Shown here: positions 15,731-24,359 of the stretch, piece after piece
Numbering within the stretch: the stretch's first letter is position 1
How the letters are laid out: each line of letters opens with the position of its first letter
Assembly: GCA_017437045.1 (NCBI GenBank)
Contig: JAFSBY010000028.1
Location: 1-64,000, forward strand
Direction of reading: 5' to 3'
DNA length: 64,000 nt
Source: Alistipes sp.
GTDB taxonomy: Bacteria; Bacteroidota; Bacteroidia; Bacteroidales; Rikenellaceae
The notes under the pieces: model-generated
The model's database searches: none
What the model was told of the DNA's origin: nothing
What the model saw: only the letters and a program-made list of their open reading frames with translations
Program-made: the position numbers and the translations under genes

Positions 15731-17426
15731 GTTCATCGGCCGTTTATCGGTAGTCTTGAGCCTCGCAATATGCTTCGTCATGGCCGCCTGCTCGGTCGAT
15801 GTCGATGACACGTTGGGAGCCAACCTGGTACCCGAGAATCAGCAAATGAAGGCCGGATACCTGACGTTGGATAACCTCAACCCCCGCAAATTCGTCGAGA
15901 CGCGTCTCTATCAGACCGACTCGATCCAAAGTTCTAACATCGCAAGTGGTTACTTCGGATCGATGCTCAACGAGCGGCTGGGTCGTCGCACGGCCTCGTT
16001 CCTGACGCAGTACATCAACTTCTACAGCGTCGATTCGGGCTACTTTGGCCACAAACCCTTCTTGGATTCGGTACAGCTGACCCTCTCGATTTCGAGTTAT
16101 GGTGGCGACACGACCGTCACGCAGCAATTCGGCATCTTTGAGGTAATCGACAACTGCTATATCAACGAGGATACGACCTACTACCTGCGTTTCGACCCCG
16201 AGGCGGTCGAGATCGTCGAGGGCGAGGGTACAGGCACGACGCGCAGCATCATCGCCAGCGAGCCGCTCTTCACCTTCACGCTGGGTGGCGATCGCGGTCC
16301 GGCAACGGCGGCCGTTACGCTGCAGCCGACCGAGGCCGGCCACCACTTCGTGCGCCGTCTCTTCCTCGAAGAGGGCGAGCAGTCGAAGAAGGAGAATAAA
16401 TATGATATTTACAGCTTCAAGAAGGATAGCATCCAGCTCTTCTTGAACACCTTCAAGGGCCTCTACATCAAACCGATCGAGGTACCTGAGGGTGAGGGTG
16501 CGATCTATGTCACTTCGCTCGAGAGTTCGACCCTGTCGGTCTATGGCCGTAATCGCCGTGTGGACGACGAGTCGCTCATCCAGGATACGATCGGCATGGT
16601 CTTCTACTTCGACGAGAACATGTATAACCTGAACGAGAACATCTCGATCAATCGTATAGAGCTCGACTACTCGGAGGGCGAGATGGCCGATGAGGTCGAG
16701 GAGCTGAAGCGTCAGTTGGCCGAAGAGGCCCGTCTGGCAGCTGCCGGTGAGCAGGTTACGCTGCGTCCGGAGCGTTCGGAGATCATCGTCGAGGGCATGG
16801 GCGGTCTGCTCTCGGAGCTGACCTTCACGGAGGCCTTCTTCCGCGAATTGAATGGTATTCTGGAGACGGAGTATGCCGCCTCGAAGAAGGATTTCTCGAC
16901 CTTGGCATTCTCGCAGGCCATGATCTATTTCTACTTCCCGTCGAGCATCTACGACTACCTTTCGATTGGCCCCTCGATGCCCGGCTACGACTCGTTGCTG
17001 ACCGAGATGGACGAGGCACAATCCCGCTTGGGCCTCTACACGAACTACAAATCGTTGTCCAACATCCCCGATTACAACTATTATTACGAACAGAACTATA
17101 GCACGACACTCGCCTACGACGGCTACATCAATCGCAGCCACGGACGCTATGCCATGAACATCACGGCACACCTTCAGCAGATGTGGAACTCCTTTAAGAA
17201 GGAGCGCGAAGCCCACACCACCCTGTCGCCTACGGGTCAGAAGGTGATCGATTGGGAGGCGCTCGATTGGTCGAATGTCGAAGGAAGGGTCTTGCATCTG
17301 GGTCCGGAAGCCTACAGCGCATACACGTTCGATGTGAGCTTCCTGCAGGGCGTAGACAGTGGCACGGGAGCCACCCCGCTCAAAGCTCCCATCAAGATGG
17401 AGTTCACCTATAACATGGTTCTTTAG
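15714..17426 (+). CDS. DUF4270 lipoprotein
   Basis: 570 residues. The N-terminus is a lipoprotein signal (RLSVVLSLAICFVMAACSVD) with Cys in the lipobox MAAC. A long beta-rich domain with DDTLGANLVPENQ near the start and a final KAPIKMEFTYNMVL strand is typical of DUF4270, a Bacteroidota-only family of unknown function. It is presumably an envelope lipoprotein. The ATG at 15714 lies inside the end of the glycogen synthase-like gene, suggesting translational coupling. The frame's upstream extension overlaps that gene and is not used. A hairpin at 17453-17477 ends the unit. Confidence 0.88.
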   Translation: MSNCNKFIGRLSVVLSLAICFVMAACSVDVDDTLGANLVPENQQMKAGYLTLDNLNPRKFVETRLYQTDSIQSSNIASGYFGSMLNERLGRRTASFLTQYINFYSVDSGYFGHKPFLDSVQLTLSISSYGGDTTVTQQFGIFEVIDNCYINEDTTYYLRFDPEAVEIVEGEGTGTTRSIIASEPLFTFTLGGDRGPATAAVTLQPTEAGHHFVRRLFLEEGEQSKKENKYDIYSFKKDSIQLFLNTFKGLYIKPIEVPEGEGAIYVTSLESSTLSVYGRNRRVDDESLIQDTIGMVFYFDENMYNLNENISINRIELDYSEGEMADEVEELKRQLAEEARLAAAGEQVTLRPERSEIIVEGMGGLLSELTFTEAFFRELNGILETEYAASKKDFSTLAFSQAMIYFYFPSSIYDYLSIGPSMPGYDSLLTEMDEAQSRLGLYTNYKSLSNIPDYNYYYEQNYSTTLAYDGYINRSHGRYAMNITAHLQQMWNSFKKEREAHTTLSPTGQKVIDWEALDWSNVEGRVLHLGPEAYSAYTFDVSFLQGVDSGTGATPLKAPIKMEFTYNMVL

Positions 17427-17452
17427 CGAACTGAAAATCAAGCCAAAGGCGA

Positions 17453-17477
17453 AACCTAAGTCCCGTACTTAGGTTTT
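17453..17477 (+). terminator. Intrinsic terminator after the DUF4270 gene
   Basis: A perfect 10-base stem, AAACCTAAGT (17453-17462) and ACTTAGGTTT (17468-17477), with a 5-base loop. It is followed by TCGTGTTTT, a weak T-tract. Confidence 0.6.
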
Positions 17478-17525
17478 CGTGTTTTACACGATCGCGCTGC
17501 GGCAACAAGCGATATAAAGAGAAAA

Positions 17526-19826
17526 ATGCAGGAAAATTTAGTAATCGTCGAGTCTCCGGCCAAGGCCAAGACCATCGAAAAATTCCTGGGCGAAAACTTC
17601 ATGGTGCGTTCGAGTTTCGGACACATCCGTGATCTGGCCAAAAAGGATCTGGGTATCCATATCGACCAAGGCTTCGAGCCGATCTACGAGATCCCGACCG
17701 ACAAGAAGAAGGTGGTCAGCGATCTGGCCAAATTGGCACAATCGAAGACCGTATGGCTCGCATCCGATGAAGACCGCGAAGGAGAAGCCATCGCATGGCA
17801 CCTGACCGAAGTGTTGGGTCTCCCGGTCGATAAGACGAAACGTATCGTCTTCCATGAGATCACCAAAAAGGCGATCCTTGAGGCTATCGAACAGCCCCGC
17901 ACGGTCGATATGAACCTCGTACACGCCCAACAAGCCCGCCGCGTATTGGATCGTCTGGTCGGCTTTGAACTTTCGCCCGTACTGTGGAAAAAGGTACGAC
18001 CGTCGCTTTCGGCCGGTCGTGTGCAGTCGGTCGCCGTGCGACTGATCGTTGAGCGCGAGCGCGAGATCATCGCCTTCCAATCGACCCCCTATTACCGCGT
18101 CGTTGCCCAATTCTATGCGACCAACGACCCCGAGAAGAGCCTCTTCAAGGCTACGCTGTCGAAGAATTTCGATACCGAGGCCGAGGCAACCGCCTTCCTC
18201 GAGGGGTGCAAGGAGGCGACCTTCAAGGTGATTAAATCGGAGGAGAAGCCCGCACAACGCTTCCCCGCCGCCCCCTTTACCACTTCGACCCTGCAACAGG
18301 AGGCCAGCCGCAAGCTGGGCATGTCGGTATCGCAAACCATGTCGGTGGCACAGCATCTCTATGAGCAAGGTTTGATCACCTACATGCGTACCGACTCGGT
18401 GAACCTGTCGGTGCAGGCGTTGGCACAATGCAAGGAGGAGGTGACGAAACTCTATGGCGAGCAATACCACCGTTGGTTCAACTACAAGACCAAGAGCAAA
18501 GGGGCACAAGAGGCCCACGAGGCAATTCGTCCCTCCTACATCGACCGCCAACAGATCGAAGGATCGACGGCCGAAAAACGGCTCTACGAGCTGATCTGGA
18601 AACGCACGGTGGCCTCGCAGATGGTTTGTGCCGAACTGGATCGCACAACCATCACAATCGAGATCGGAGGCAGCGAGTTGCAATTCATTGCCCAAGGTGA
18701 GGTGATCCGTTTCGACGGTTTCTTGAAGCTCTACTCCGAATCGACAGACGAGGATACGACCAGCGAAAGCAGCGAGGGTGTACTGCCCCGCCTTTCGGCC
18801 GGCGACTTGCTCACGGCCAAGCAGATCGCCTCAACGGAGCGTTACACGATGCCGCCGGCGCGTTACAACGAGGCTTCGCTCGTCAAGCGACTTGAGGAGT
18901 TAGGCATTGGTCGTCCTTCGACCTATGCACCGACGATCACGACGATCATCAACCGTGGATATGTCGAGAAGCAGAACCGTGAAAGCCAGAAGCGCAACTA
19001 CACGCAGCTGACCCTCTCGGGCAACAAGCTCACGCGCAAGACCCATACGGAGAGCTACGGCAAGGAGCGCAACCGCCTCTCGCCGACCGACATCGGCATG
19101 CTCGTAAACGACTACCTGGAGGTGCAGTTCGGCCCCATCTTGGACTACAACTTCACCGCCTCGGTCGAGAAGGAGTTTGACCGCGTAGCCGAGGGTGAGA
19201 TCACGTGGAGCAAGATGATCGGGGACTTCTATACCCCCTTCCACGGTATGGTCGAGGAGGCCATCGGCACCCAGACCGACCACAAGAGTCAGGTGCGCGA
19301 GTTGGGTATCGACCCCAAGACGGGCCGCATGGTCAAGGCTCGCATCGGTCGCTACGGTCCGATGGTCGAGATCGAGGCCGAGGAGGGTGGCAAGGCTCAA
19401 TTTGCCTCACTCAAGAAGGGACAACTGATCGAGGCGATCACCCTCGAAGAGGCGTTGGAGCTCTTCGCGCTGCCGCGTACGGTGGGCGAATTGGAGGGCG
19501 AGGAGTTGGTAGTCGGCATCGGCCGTTTCGGGGCCTACATCCGTCGAGGCAAATCGTTCACCTCGCTGCAAAAGGGCGATGACCCCTACACGATCAGCTA
19601 TGAGCGTTGCGTCGAGTTGGTTCGTGCCAAAGAGGCCACGGCTGCAGCCTCCCGCACCCCCTTGCGCACCTTTGAGGAGGATCCCGACATGCTGATCAAG
19701 CAGGGCCCCTACGGCGCCTACATCGCCTACAAAGGGAAGAACTACCGACTGCCCAAGGGTGCCAAGATCGAGGAACTGACCCTCGCCGCCTGCCTGGAGA
19801 TCGTGCAGAAGTTGAAGAAACGATAA
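17526..19826 (+). CDS. topA: DNA topoisomerase I (type IA)
   Basis: 766 residues. The Toprim domain has Glu9 (VIVESPAKAKTI) and the acidic pair Asp81/Asp83 (ASDEDREGEAIAWHL). The nucleophile is Tyr286 in QGLITYMRTDS. RPSLSAGRVQSVAVRLIVERE and PARYNEASLVKRLEELGIGRPSTYAPT are conserved. The C-terminus has the zinc-free repeat type (IGRYGPMVEIE, IGRFGAYIRRG, GPYGAYIAYKGKNYRLPKG) instead of Cys4 fingers. It relaxes negative supercoils in the cytoplasm and is essential in most bacteria. Confidence 0.97.
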   Translation: MQENLVIVESPAKAKTIEKFLGENFMVRSSFGHIRDLAKKDLGIHIDQGFEPIYEIPTDKKKVVSDLAKLAQSKTVWLASDEDREGEAIAWHLTEVLGLPVDKTKRIVFHEITKKAILEAIEQPRTVDMNLVHAQQARRVLDRLVGFELSPVLWKKVRPSLSAGRVQSVAVRLIVEREREIIAFQSTPYYRVVAQFYATNDPEKSLFKATLSKNFDTEAEATAFLEGCKEATFKVIKSEEKPAQRFPAAPFTTSTLQQEASRKLGMSVSQTMSVAQHLYEQGLITYMRTDSVNLSVQALAQCKEEVTKLYGEQYHRWFNYKTKSKGAQEAHEAIRPSYIDRQQIEGSTAEKRLYELIWKRTVASQMVCAELDRTTITIEIGGSELQFIAQGEVIRFDGFLKLYSESTDEDTTSESSEGVLPRLSAGDLLTAKQIASTERYTMPPARYNEASLVKRLEELGIGRPSTYAPTITTIINRGYVEKQNRESQKRNYTQLTLSGNKLTRKTHTESYGKERNRLSPTDIGMLVNDYLEVQFGPILDYNFTASVEKEFDRVAEGEITWSKMIGDFYTPFHGMVEEAIGTQTDHKSQVRELGIDPKTGRMVKARIGRYGPMVEIEAEEGGKAQFASLKKGQLIEAITLEEALELFALPRTVGELEGEELVVGIGRFGAYIRRGKSFTSLQKGDDPYTISYERCVELVRAKEATAAASRTPLRTFEEDPDMLIKQGPYGAYIAYKGKNYRLPKGAKIEELTLAACLEIVQKLKKR

Positions 19827-19853
19827 GTGAAATATCCTTAAAACCTAATAAAT

Positions 19854-21059
19854 ATGAAGAAATTGCTGACTTTGATGGCTGCCGTCGCAATCGCATGGAG
19901 TGCGTCGGCGCAAGAGCCCGAGGCCGAGAAGAAGGCCGAAGGTTATCAGTTTACCGATCAGGTAGTGATTAAGACCACACCGGTCAAGAATCAGAATCGT
20001 AGTGGTACGTGTTGGTGCTACTCGACGATGACCTTCCTCGAGAGCGAAATTCTGCGTGCCGGAGGCGAGGAGATTCACCTCTCGGAGATGTGGATCGTGC
20101 GCCACTCGTGGATGGAGAAGGCCGAGCGGTACATGCGCATGCACGGCTCGTTGAACTTTGCCGAGGGTGGTGCTGCTCACGACGTGACGGAGGGTATCAA
20201 GAAATACGGCATTGTCCCCTTTGAGGTCTATAAGGGTCTGAACTATGGCACCGATCTGCCCGATTTCCACGAGCTGTCGGCTGCCCTGAAGGGCTACCTG
20301 GATGCTGTGATGCAGGCCGGTGAGCGTTCGCGTCGTCCGCTTTCGACGGCTTGGAAGCGCGGTTTCAACGCCCTGCTGGATGAGTATTTCGGCGAGATGC
20401 CCGAGACCTTCACCTGGAACGGTAAGGAGTACACGCCGAAGAGCTTTGCCGAGTCGCTGCCGATCGACATGGACGACTATATCGACATCAGCTCCTTCAC
20501 GCATCACCCCTTCTACGAGAAGTTCATCCTGGAGGTTCCCGACAACTGGCTCTGGGGCGAGGTTTATAACCTGCCTTTGGAGGAGATGATGCAGGTCGTA
20601 GACCATGCGCTGGAGCAGGGTTACACGATCGCTTGGGGTACGGATGTCAGCGAGAAGGGCTTCAGCCGCACCAAGGCTATTGGTGTGATTCCCGAGACCG
20701 ATCCGAAGTCGATGAGCGGCACGGAGGCCGAGCGTTGGGGCCAACTGACGGCTAAAGAGCGTGAAGCTGCCCTCTACTCGTTTGACAAGCCGGGCAAGGA
20801 GCGTGCGATTAACCAGCAGATGCGCCAGGAGGCTTTCGACAACTACGAGACGACCGACGACCACGGCATGGTGATCGTAGGTACGGCAACCGACCAGAAC
20901 GGTACGGTCTATTATAAGGTACAAAATTCGTGGGATACGGTGAAACCGTACGATGGTTTCTGGTACTTCTCGAAGCCTTTCGTAGCCTACAAGACGACCG
21001 ACATGATGATCAATAAGAAGGCGCTGCCGAAGGCTATTGCCAAGAAGTTGGGACTTTAG
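19854..21059 (+). CDS. Secreted C1-family aminopeptidase C (bleomycin hydrolase type)
   Basis: 401 residues with a Sec signal peptide (MKKLLTLMAAVAIAWSASA). The catalytic Cys53 is in QNRSGTCWCYS, His337 in TTDDHGMVIVG and Asn358 in KVQNSWD, the papain-like order of PepC/bleomycin hydrolase. Family members in Firmicutes are cytoplasmic. The signal peptide places this one in the periplasm or outside, fitting the peptide-scavenging style of gut Bacteroidales. The C-terminal stop overlaps the end of the convergent phosphopantetheinyl transferase gene by 3 bases. Confidence 0.92.
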   Translation: MKKLLTLMAAVAIAWSASAQEPEAEKKAEGYQFTDQVVIKTTPVKNQNRSGTCWCYSTMTFLESEILRAGGEEIHLSEMWIVRHSWMEKAERYMRMHGSLNFAEGGAAHDVTEGIKKYGIVPFEVYKGLNYGTDLPDFHELSAALKGYLDAVMQAGERSRRPLSTAWKRGFNALLDEYFGEMPETFTWNGKEYTPKSFAESLPIDMDDYIDISSFTHHPFYEKFILEVPDNWLWGEVYNLPLEEMMQVVDHALEQGYTIAWGTDVSEKGFSRTKAIGVIPETDPKSMSGTEAERWGQLTAKEREAALYSFDKPGKERAINQQMRQEAFDNYETTDDHGMVIVGTATDQNGTVYYKVQNSWDTVKPYDGFWYFSKPFVAYKTTDMMINKKALPKAIAKKLGL

Positions 21060-21637
21060 CCCAGATAGACGGCTTGATAAGGACCGTCGTCGAAGTTGTC
21101 ATACAGAGCGATGGAGAGTCGGAGCGGCTCTCCATCTTTTATTTGGCCCGTAATCGCCACTCCGGGCTCATAGGCCAACACGTGAAGATCCTCCAGTAGG
21201 TCAAGCCCCGGTTCACCGGCATATTTATAGAGAGCCTCTTTGGCGCTCCAGGCTGCCGCCAGAAAGGGCACATCGTCGCCCAAGCGTTGCTCCTCGGCCG
21301 TCAAATACTTCGCCTTGATACGTTGAAAATTGCGATCCAGCCGCTCTACATCCACCGCGCACGGCCGATCGCTGAAGAGTACTGCGACACACCCTTTGGA
21401 GTGACTTACCGAGATCCGGCAGCTACTCCCCACTACATAGGGTGCACCCACCGCATTATAGCGCACCTCCGCATCGGCCCCCAAGACCCGATGCACCAGC
21501 GCACGCCACGAAAGCCACTCCCGCTGACGCTGCAGCGAGCCGAAGCCCTCAGCCTCGGCCCACTCGGCCGCCGAGACCTGACTGCGTAGCCGGTCCGGCG
21601 ATAAGATAGATTCCAGGATTAAACGGGGGGTGCTCAT
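21056..21637 (-). CDS. 4'-phosphopantetheinyl transferase (Sfp/AcpT superfamily)
   Basis: 193 residues. The Mg-binding and catalytic elements of the family are visible: CAVDVERLDRNFQRI and WSAKEALYKYAG, plus RISVSHSKGCVAVLF upstream. It transfers the phosphopantetheine arm of CoA to a serine in acyl carrier proteins. In Bacteroidota a gene of this kind sits beside gldE, as here (4-base ATGA overlap with gldE). Whether it serves the fatty-acid ACP or a secondary carrier protein is not shown. Confidence 0.9.
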   Translation of the reverse strand: MSTPRLILESILSPDRLRSQVSAAEWAEAEGFGSLQRQREWLSWRALVHRVLGADAEVRYNAVGAPYVVGSSCRISVSHSKGCVAVLFSDRPCAVDVERLDRNFQRIKAKYLTAEEQRLGDDVPFLAAAWSAKEALYKYAGEPGLDLLEDLHVLAYEPGVAITGQIKDGEPLRLSIALYDNFDDGPYQAVYLG

Positions 21638-22944
21638 AGCACTTCGACCTTAATCTTGTCGATGCGGTGGCGCTCCATTTCGCTGACCGTAAAGCGGATG
21701 TTATGCGCCACAAACGAGTCCCCCTTACGCGGGAAATCGCGCTTGAGTTCGAGCATCAGTCCGGCCAGCGTCTCTGCATCACCCTTCACGTCCGAGAAGA
21801 GATCCTCATCCAGATCGAGGATGCGCTCAAAATCGACAATATGGGCCTTGCCCTCAAACAGATAGCTCTGGGGGCCCAACACCGTGTAGAGCTTTTCGGC
21901 CGTATCGCTCTCGTCCGAAATCTCACCGACAATCTCCTCGATGATATCCTCCAACGAAACCAATCCGAGCGTCGATCCATACTCATCGACCACGATGGCC
22001 ATATGTACCTTGTTGGATTGGAACTCCTCCAGCAGGTCGTTGATCTTCTTGTGTTCGGGGACAAAATAGGGCTTTCGGATCAGTTGCTGCCAACCAAATT
22101 CGTTGCCACGGTTGATGTAGGGCATCAGATCCTTCACATAGAGCACACCACGAATGTGGTCGATGTCCTCGTCGTAGATCGGAATACGCGAGAAGCCCGA
22201 CCGCATGATCAGCTCCTTGAGACGCTCATAGTCGGCCGTCAGCTCGATGGCCGAGATATCAACACGCGGCTTCATGATCTCCTGCACCTCCGTATTGACA
22301 AAATTCACGATGCCCGACAGCATCTCATGCTCCTCCTCGCTCTCCGAATGGGTCATATCGACCGCCTCGGCCAATTCATCGAGGGAGATCTCCTGCCGAC
22401 GCGAGGCGCGCTCGCTAATCGACGTGCCGGTCCGCACCAAGATGATCGCCAACGGATAGGTAATCTTTCGGATGACCTGCAAGGGTTTTGAGACAAAGCG
22501 GGCAAAACGCATCGGAGACGATTGTGCCAGCACCTTCGGCAGCACCTCGCCACAGAGCAAGAGCAAGAAGGTGACCAGCACGGTCTTGAAGAGGAACTCA
22601 AAGCTATGGAAGACCAGCAGCGAGTCGATGATCAGTGCCGTGAGCAACGTGATGCAGATATTGACCACATTGTTGGCCACCAGGATCGTCGCCAGCAGCA
22701 TATCCACATCCGAAAGCAACGAGATAACGCGTCGATCGGTCGTATCTTCCGACTGTTTGAGCTGCTGCACCTCCGTCGGTGACAGGGAGAAGAACGAGGT
22801 CTCCGAACCACTTACTAAGGCCGATACGCAGAGCAGGAGGAGCGTCAGCACGCCCATCCAAATCACCATGCCGAGGTCGAACTCCGATGCCAGACTGATC
22901 CACCCCGTCGATGCGGTCGCTGTAAGTGTCATCATCACCCCCAT
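21634..22944 (-). CDS. gldE: GldE-like CNNM/CorC family transporter-associated protein
   Basis: 436 residues: an N-terminal CNNM (DUF21) membrane domain with about four helices (MVIWMGVLTLLLLCVSALVSGSETSFFSLS onward), two CBS domains (MKPRVDISAIELTADYERLKELIMRSGFSRIPIYDEDIDHIRGVLYVKDL; INDLLEEFQSNKVHMAIVVDEYGSTLGLVSLEDIIEEIVGEI) and a C-terminal CorC_HlyC domain. It matches gliding-motility-associated GldE, which in gliding relatives is linked to gldD. No gldD is adjacent here and this organism group is not known to glide, so a divalent-cation or envelope role is more likely. It follows ftsZ by 3 bases. Confidence 0.88.
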   Translation of the reverse strand: MGVMMTLTATASTGWISLASEFDLGMVIWMGVLTLLLLCVSALVSGSETSFFSLSPTEVQQLKQSEDTTDRRVISLLSDVDMLLATILVANNVVNICITLLTALIIDSLLVFHSFEFLFKTVLVTFLLLLCGEVLPKVLAQSSPMRFARFVSKPLQVIRKITYPLAIILVRTGTSISERASRRQEISLDELAEAVDMTHSESEEEHEMLSGIVNFVNTEVQEIMKPRVDISAIELTADYERLKELIMRSGFSRIPIYDEDIDHIRGVLYVKDLMPYINRGNEFGWQQLIRKPYFVPEHKKINDLLEEFQSNKVHMAIVVDEYGSTLGLVSLEDIIEEIVGEISDESDTAEKLYTVLGPQSYLFEGKAHIVDFERILDLDEDLFSDVKGDAETLAGLMLELKRDFPRKGDSFVAHNIRFTVSEMERHRIDKIKVEVL

Positions 22945-22947
22945 GCG

Positions 22948-24270
22948 TTAATCAAACAGATCCTCCGAATGGCTCTCCGCAGGGGTTGCAGCATCCAACT
23001 CGGTATCGCGTACCACCGCCTTGCGCGACGACCCGCTCTGGGTAATGAACGTGGCATGACGCTTCACAAAGGCCGGCTCCTCCTTGCAACGATCGATGTT
23101 TTCGTAGCGGCTCGAGGGGGCACCCAACACAATCGGGGGCTCTACTTTCGGCTTCTCGGCCTCGGTTTTCGATTGCTTAAAGGGCTTGAAAACAGAGCCA
23201 CCATCTTCTTCATCGTTATCCGCCTTGGGTTTCACCGGCTCATAAGCACGCTCGGCACTCAAGCGCTCGGAAACACTCTGCGGGAAGCCCGTAGCCACCA
23301 TCACCAGCTCGATAGCATCGCCCAACGAGGGTTTCTCGCTCGTACCCCAGATGATCTCGGCCATCTGCGTCTTGCCATCCTCGGTGCGCACGCTGGCCGA
23401 AGCCTGGATGAAGTCGAGGATATCCATCACCTCCTGCAGGCTCAAGTGGTCGGCCTGATCGACCGAAACATTGACCAGAATCTTCTGTGCACCGCTGATC
23501 TTGCTGCTCTCGAGCAAGGGTGAATTGAGCGAGGCCTCGGCCACCTGCAAGGCACGACCCTCACCCTCGGCCGTAGCAACTGCCATGTGGGCGCGACCGC
23601 TGTTGCTCATCACGCGCTTGACATCGGCGAAATCGACATTGACCAGATCACTCTTCACGGTGATGATCTCGGCAATACCCTTCGTAGCCAGCAGCAGGAT
23701 ATCATCCGCCTTGCTGAAGGCCTCCTTGAGCGAGGCATGGCGATAGAGCTTGGCAATATTCTCGTTGTTGATCACCAGCAGCGAATCGACCGTCTTGCGC
23801 AGCTCGTTGATACCCTCCTGCGCCTGGTCGAAGCGGATACGACCCTCCACGGGGAAGGGCGAGGTCACCACGGCAACCGTCAGCAGCCCCATCTCCTTGG
23901 CTAAGCGGGCAATCACGGGCGAAGCACCCGTACCCGTACCACCACCCATTCCGGCAGCGATGAAGAGCATCCGTGCCCCCATCTCGGTCAGGGCCTGACG
24001 AATCTCGTCGATCGACTCGAGGGCCAAACGACGACCCTCCTCGGCATTACCTCCGGCACCCAAGCCGGGGCCCATCTGGATCTTCTGCTCCACAGGGTTT
24101 ACAGCCAGGGCCTGCTCATCGGTATTACATACCATGAAGGTCACGCCCTCGATACCCATGTGCCACATGTGTCCTACGGCATTGCCACCTGCGCCACCTA
24201 CGCCCATGACGGCAATCAACGAGTTTTTCGTACGCGGGATATTGATTTCAGAAAATACATTCTCGGTCAT
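22948..24270 (-). CDS. ftsZ: Cell division GTPase FtsZ
   Basis: 440 residues. GTP-binding G box GMGGGTGTGASPVIARLA (tubulin signature at 109-115), N-terminal GVGGAGGNAV, and the T7 synergy loop in LVNVDFADVKRVMSNSG. The C-terminal tail after about residue 325 is long, charged and low-complexity, ending in ELDAATPAESHSEDLFD. The usual conserved FtsA/ZipA-binding tip is not obvious. It polymerises into the Z ring. It is directly followed by gldE and preceded by ftsA with an 89-base gap. Confidence 0.98.
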   Translation of the reverse strand: MTENVFSEINIPRTKNSLIAVMGVGGAGGNAVGHMWHMGIEGVTFMVCNTDEQALAVNPVEQKIQMGPGLGAGGNAEEGRRLALESIDEIRQALTEMGARMLFIAAGMGGGTGTGASPVIARLAKEMGLLTVAVVTSPFPVEGRIRFDQAQEGINELRKTVDSLLVINNENIAKLYRHASLKEAFSKADDILLLATKGIAEIITVKSDLVNVDFADVKRVMSNSGRAHMAVATAEGEGRALQVAEASLNSPLLESSKISGAQKILVNVSVDQADHLSLQEVMDILDFIQASASVRTEDGKTQMAEIIWGTSEKPSLGDAIELVMVATGFPQSVSERLSAERAYEPVKPKADNDEEDGGSVFKPFKQSKTEAEKPKVEPPIVLGAPSSRYENIDRCKEEPAFVKRHATFITQSGSSRKAVVRDTELDAATPAESHSEDLFD

Positions 24271-24359
24271 AATCTTGACTTATTTTTTGCAGCCTGCCGC
24301 GCTTCTTGCAGGGCAAAGGCTCATATCTACTTATTCTTTAATCTACAAACAATCAACTC

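Noticed and set aside
15744..17441. 565-codon reverse frame opposite the DUF4270 gene
   Set aside because: Antisense shadow: no signal, no motifs, unnatural richness in Arg, Val and Leu; the sense strand has a lipoprotein signal and family pattern.
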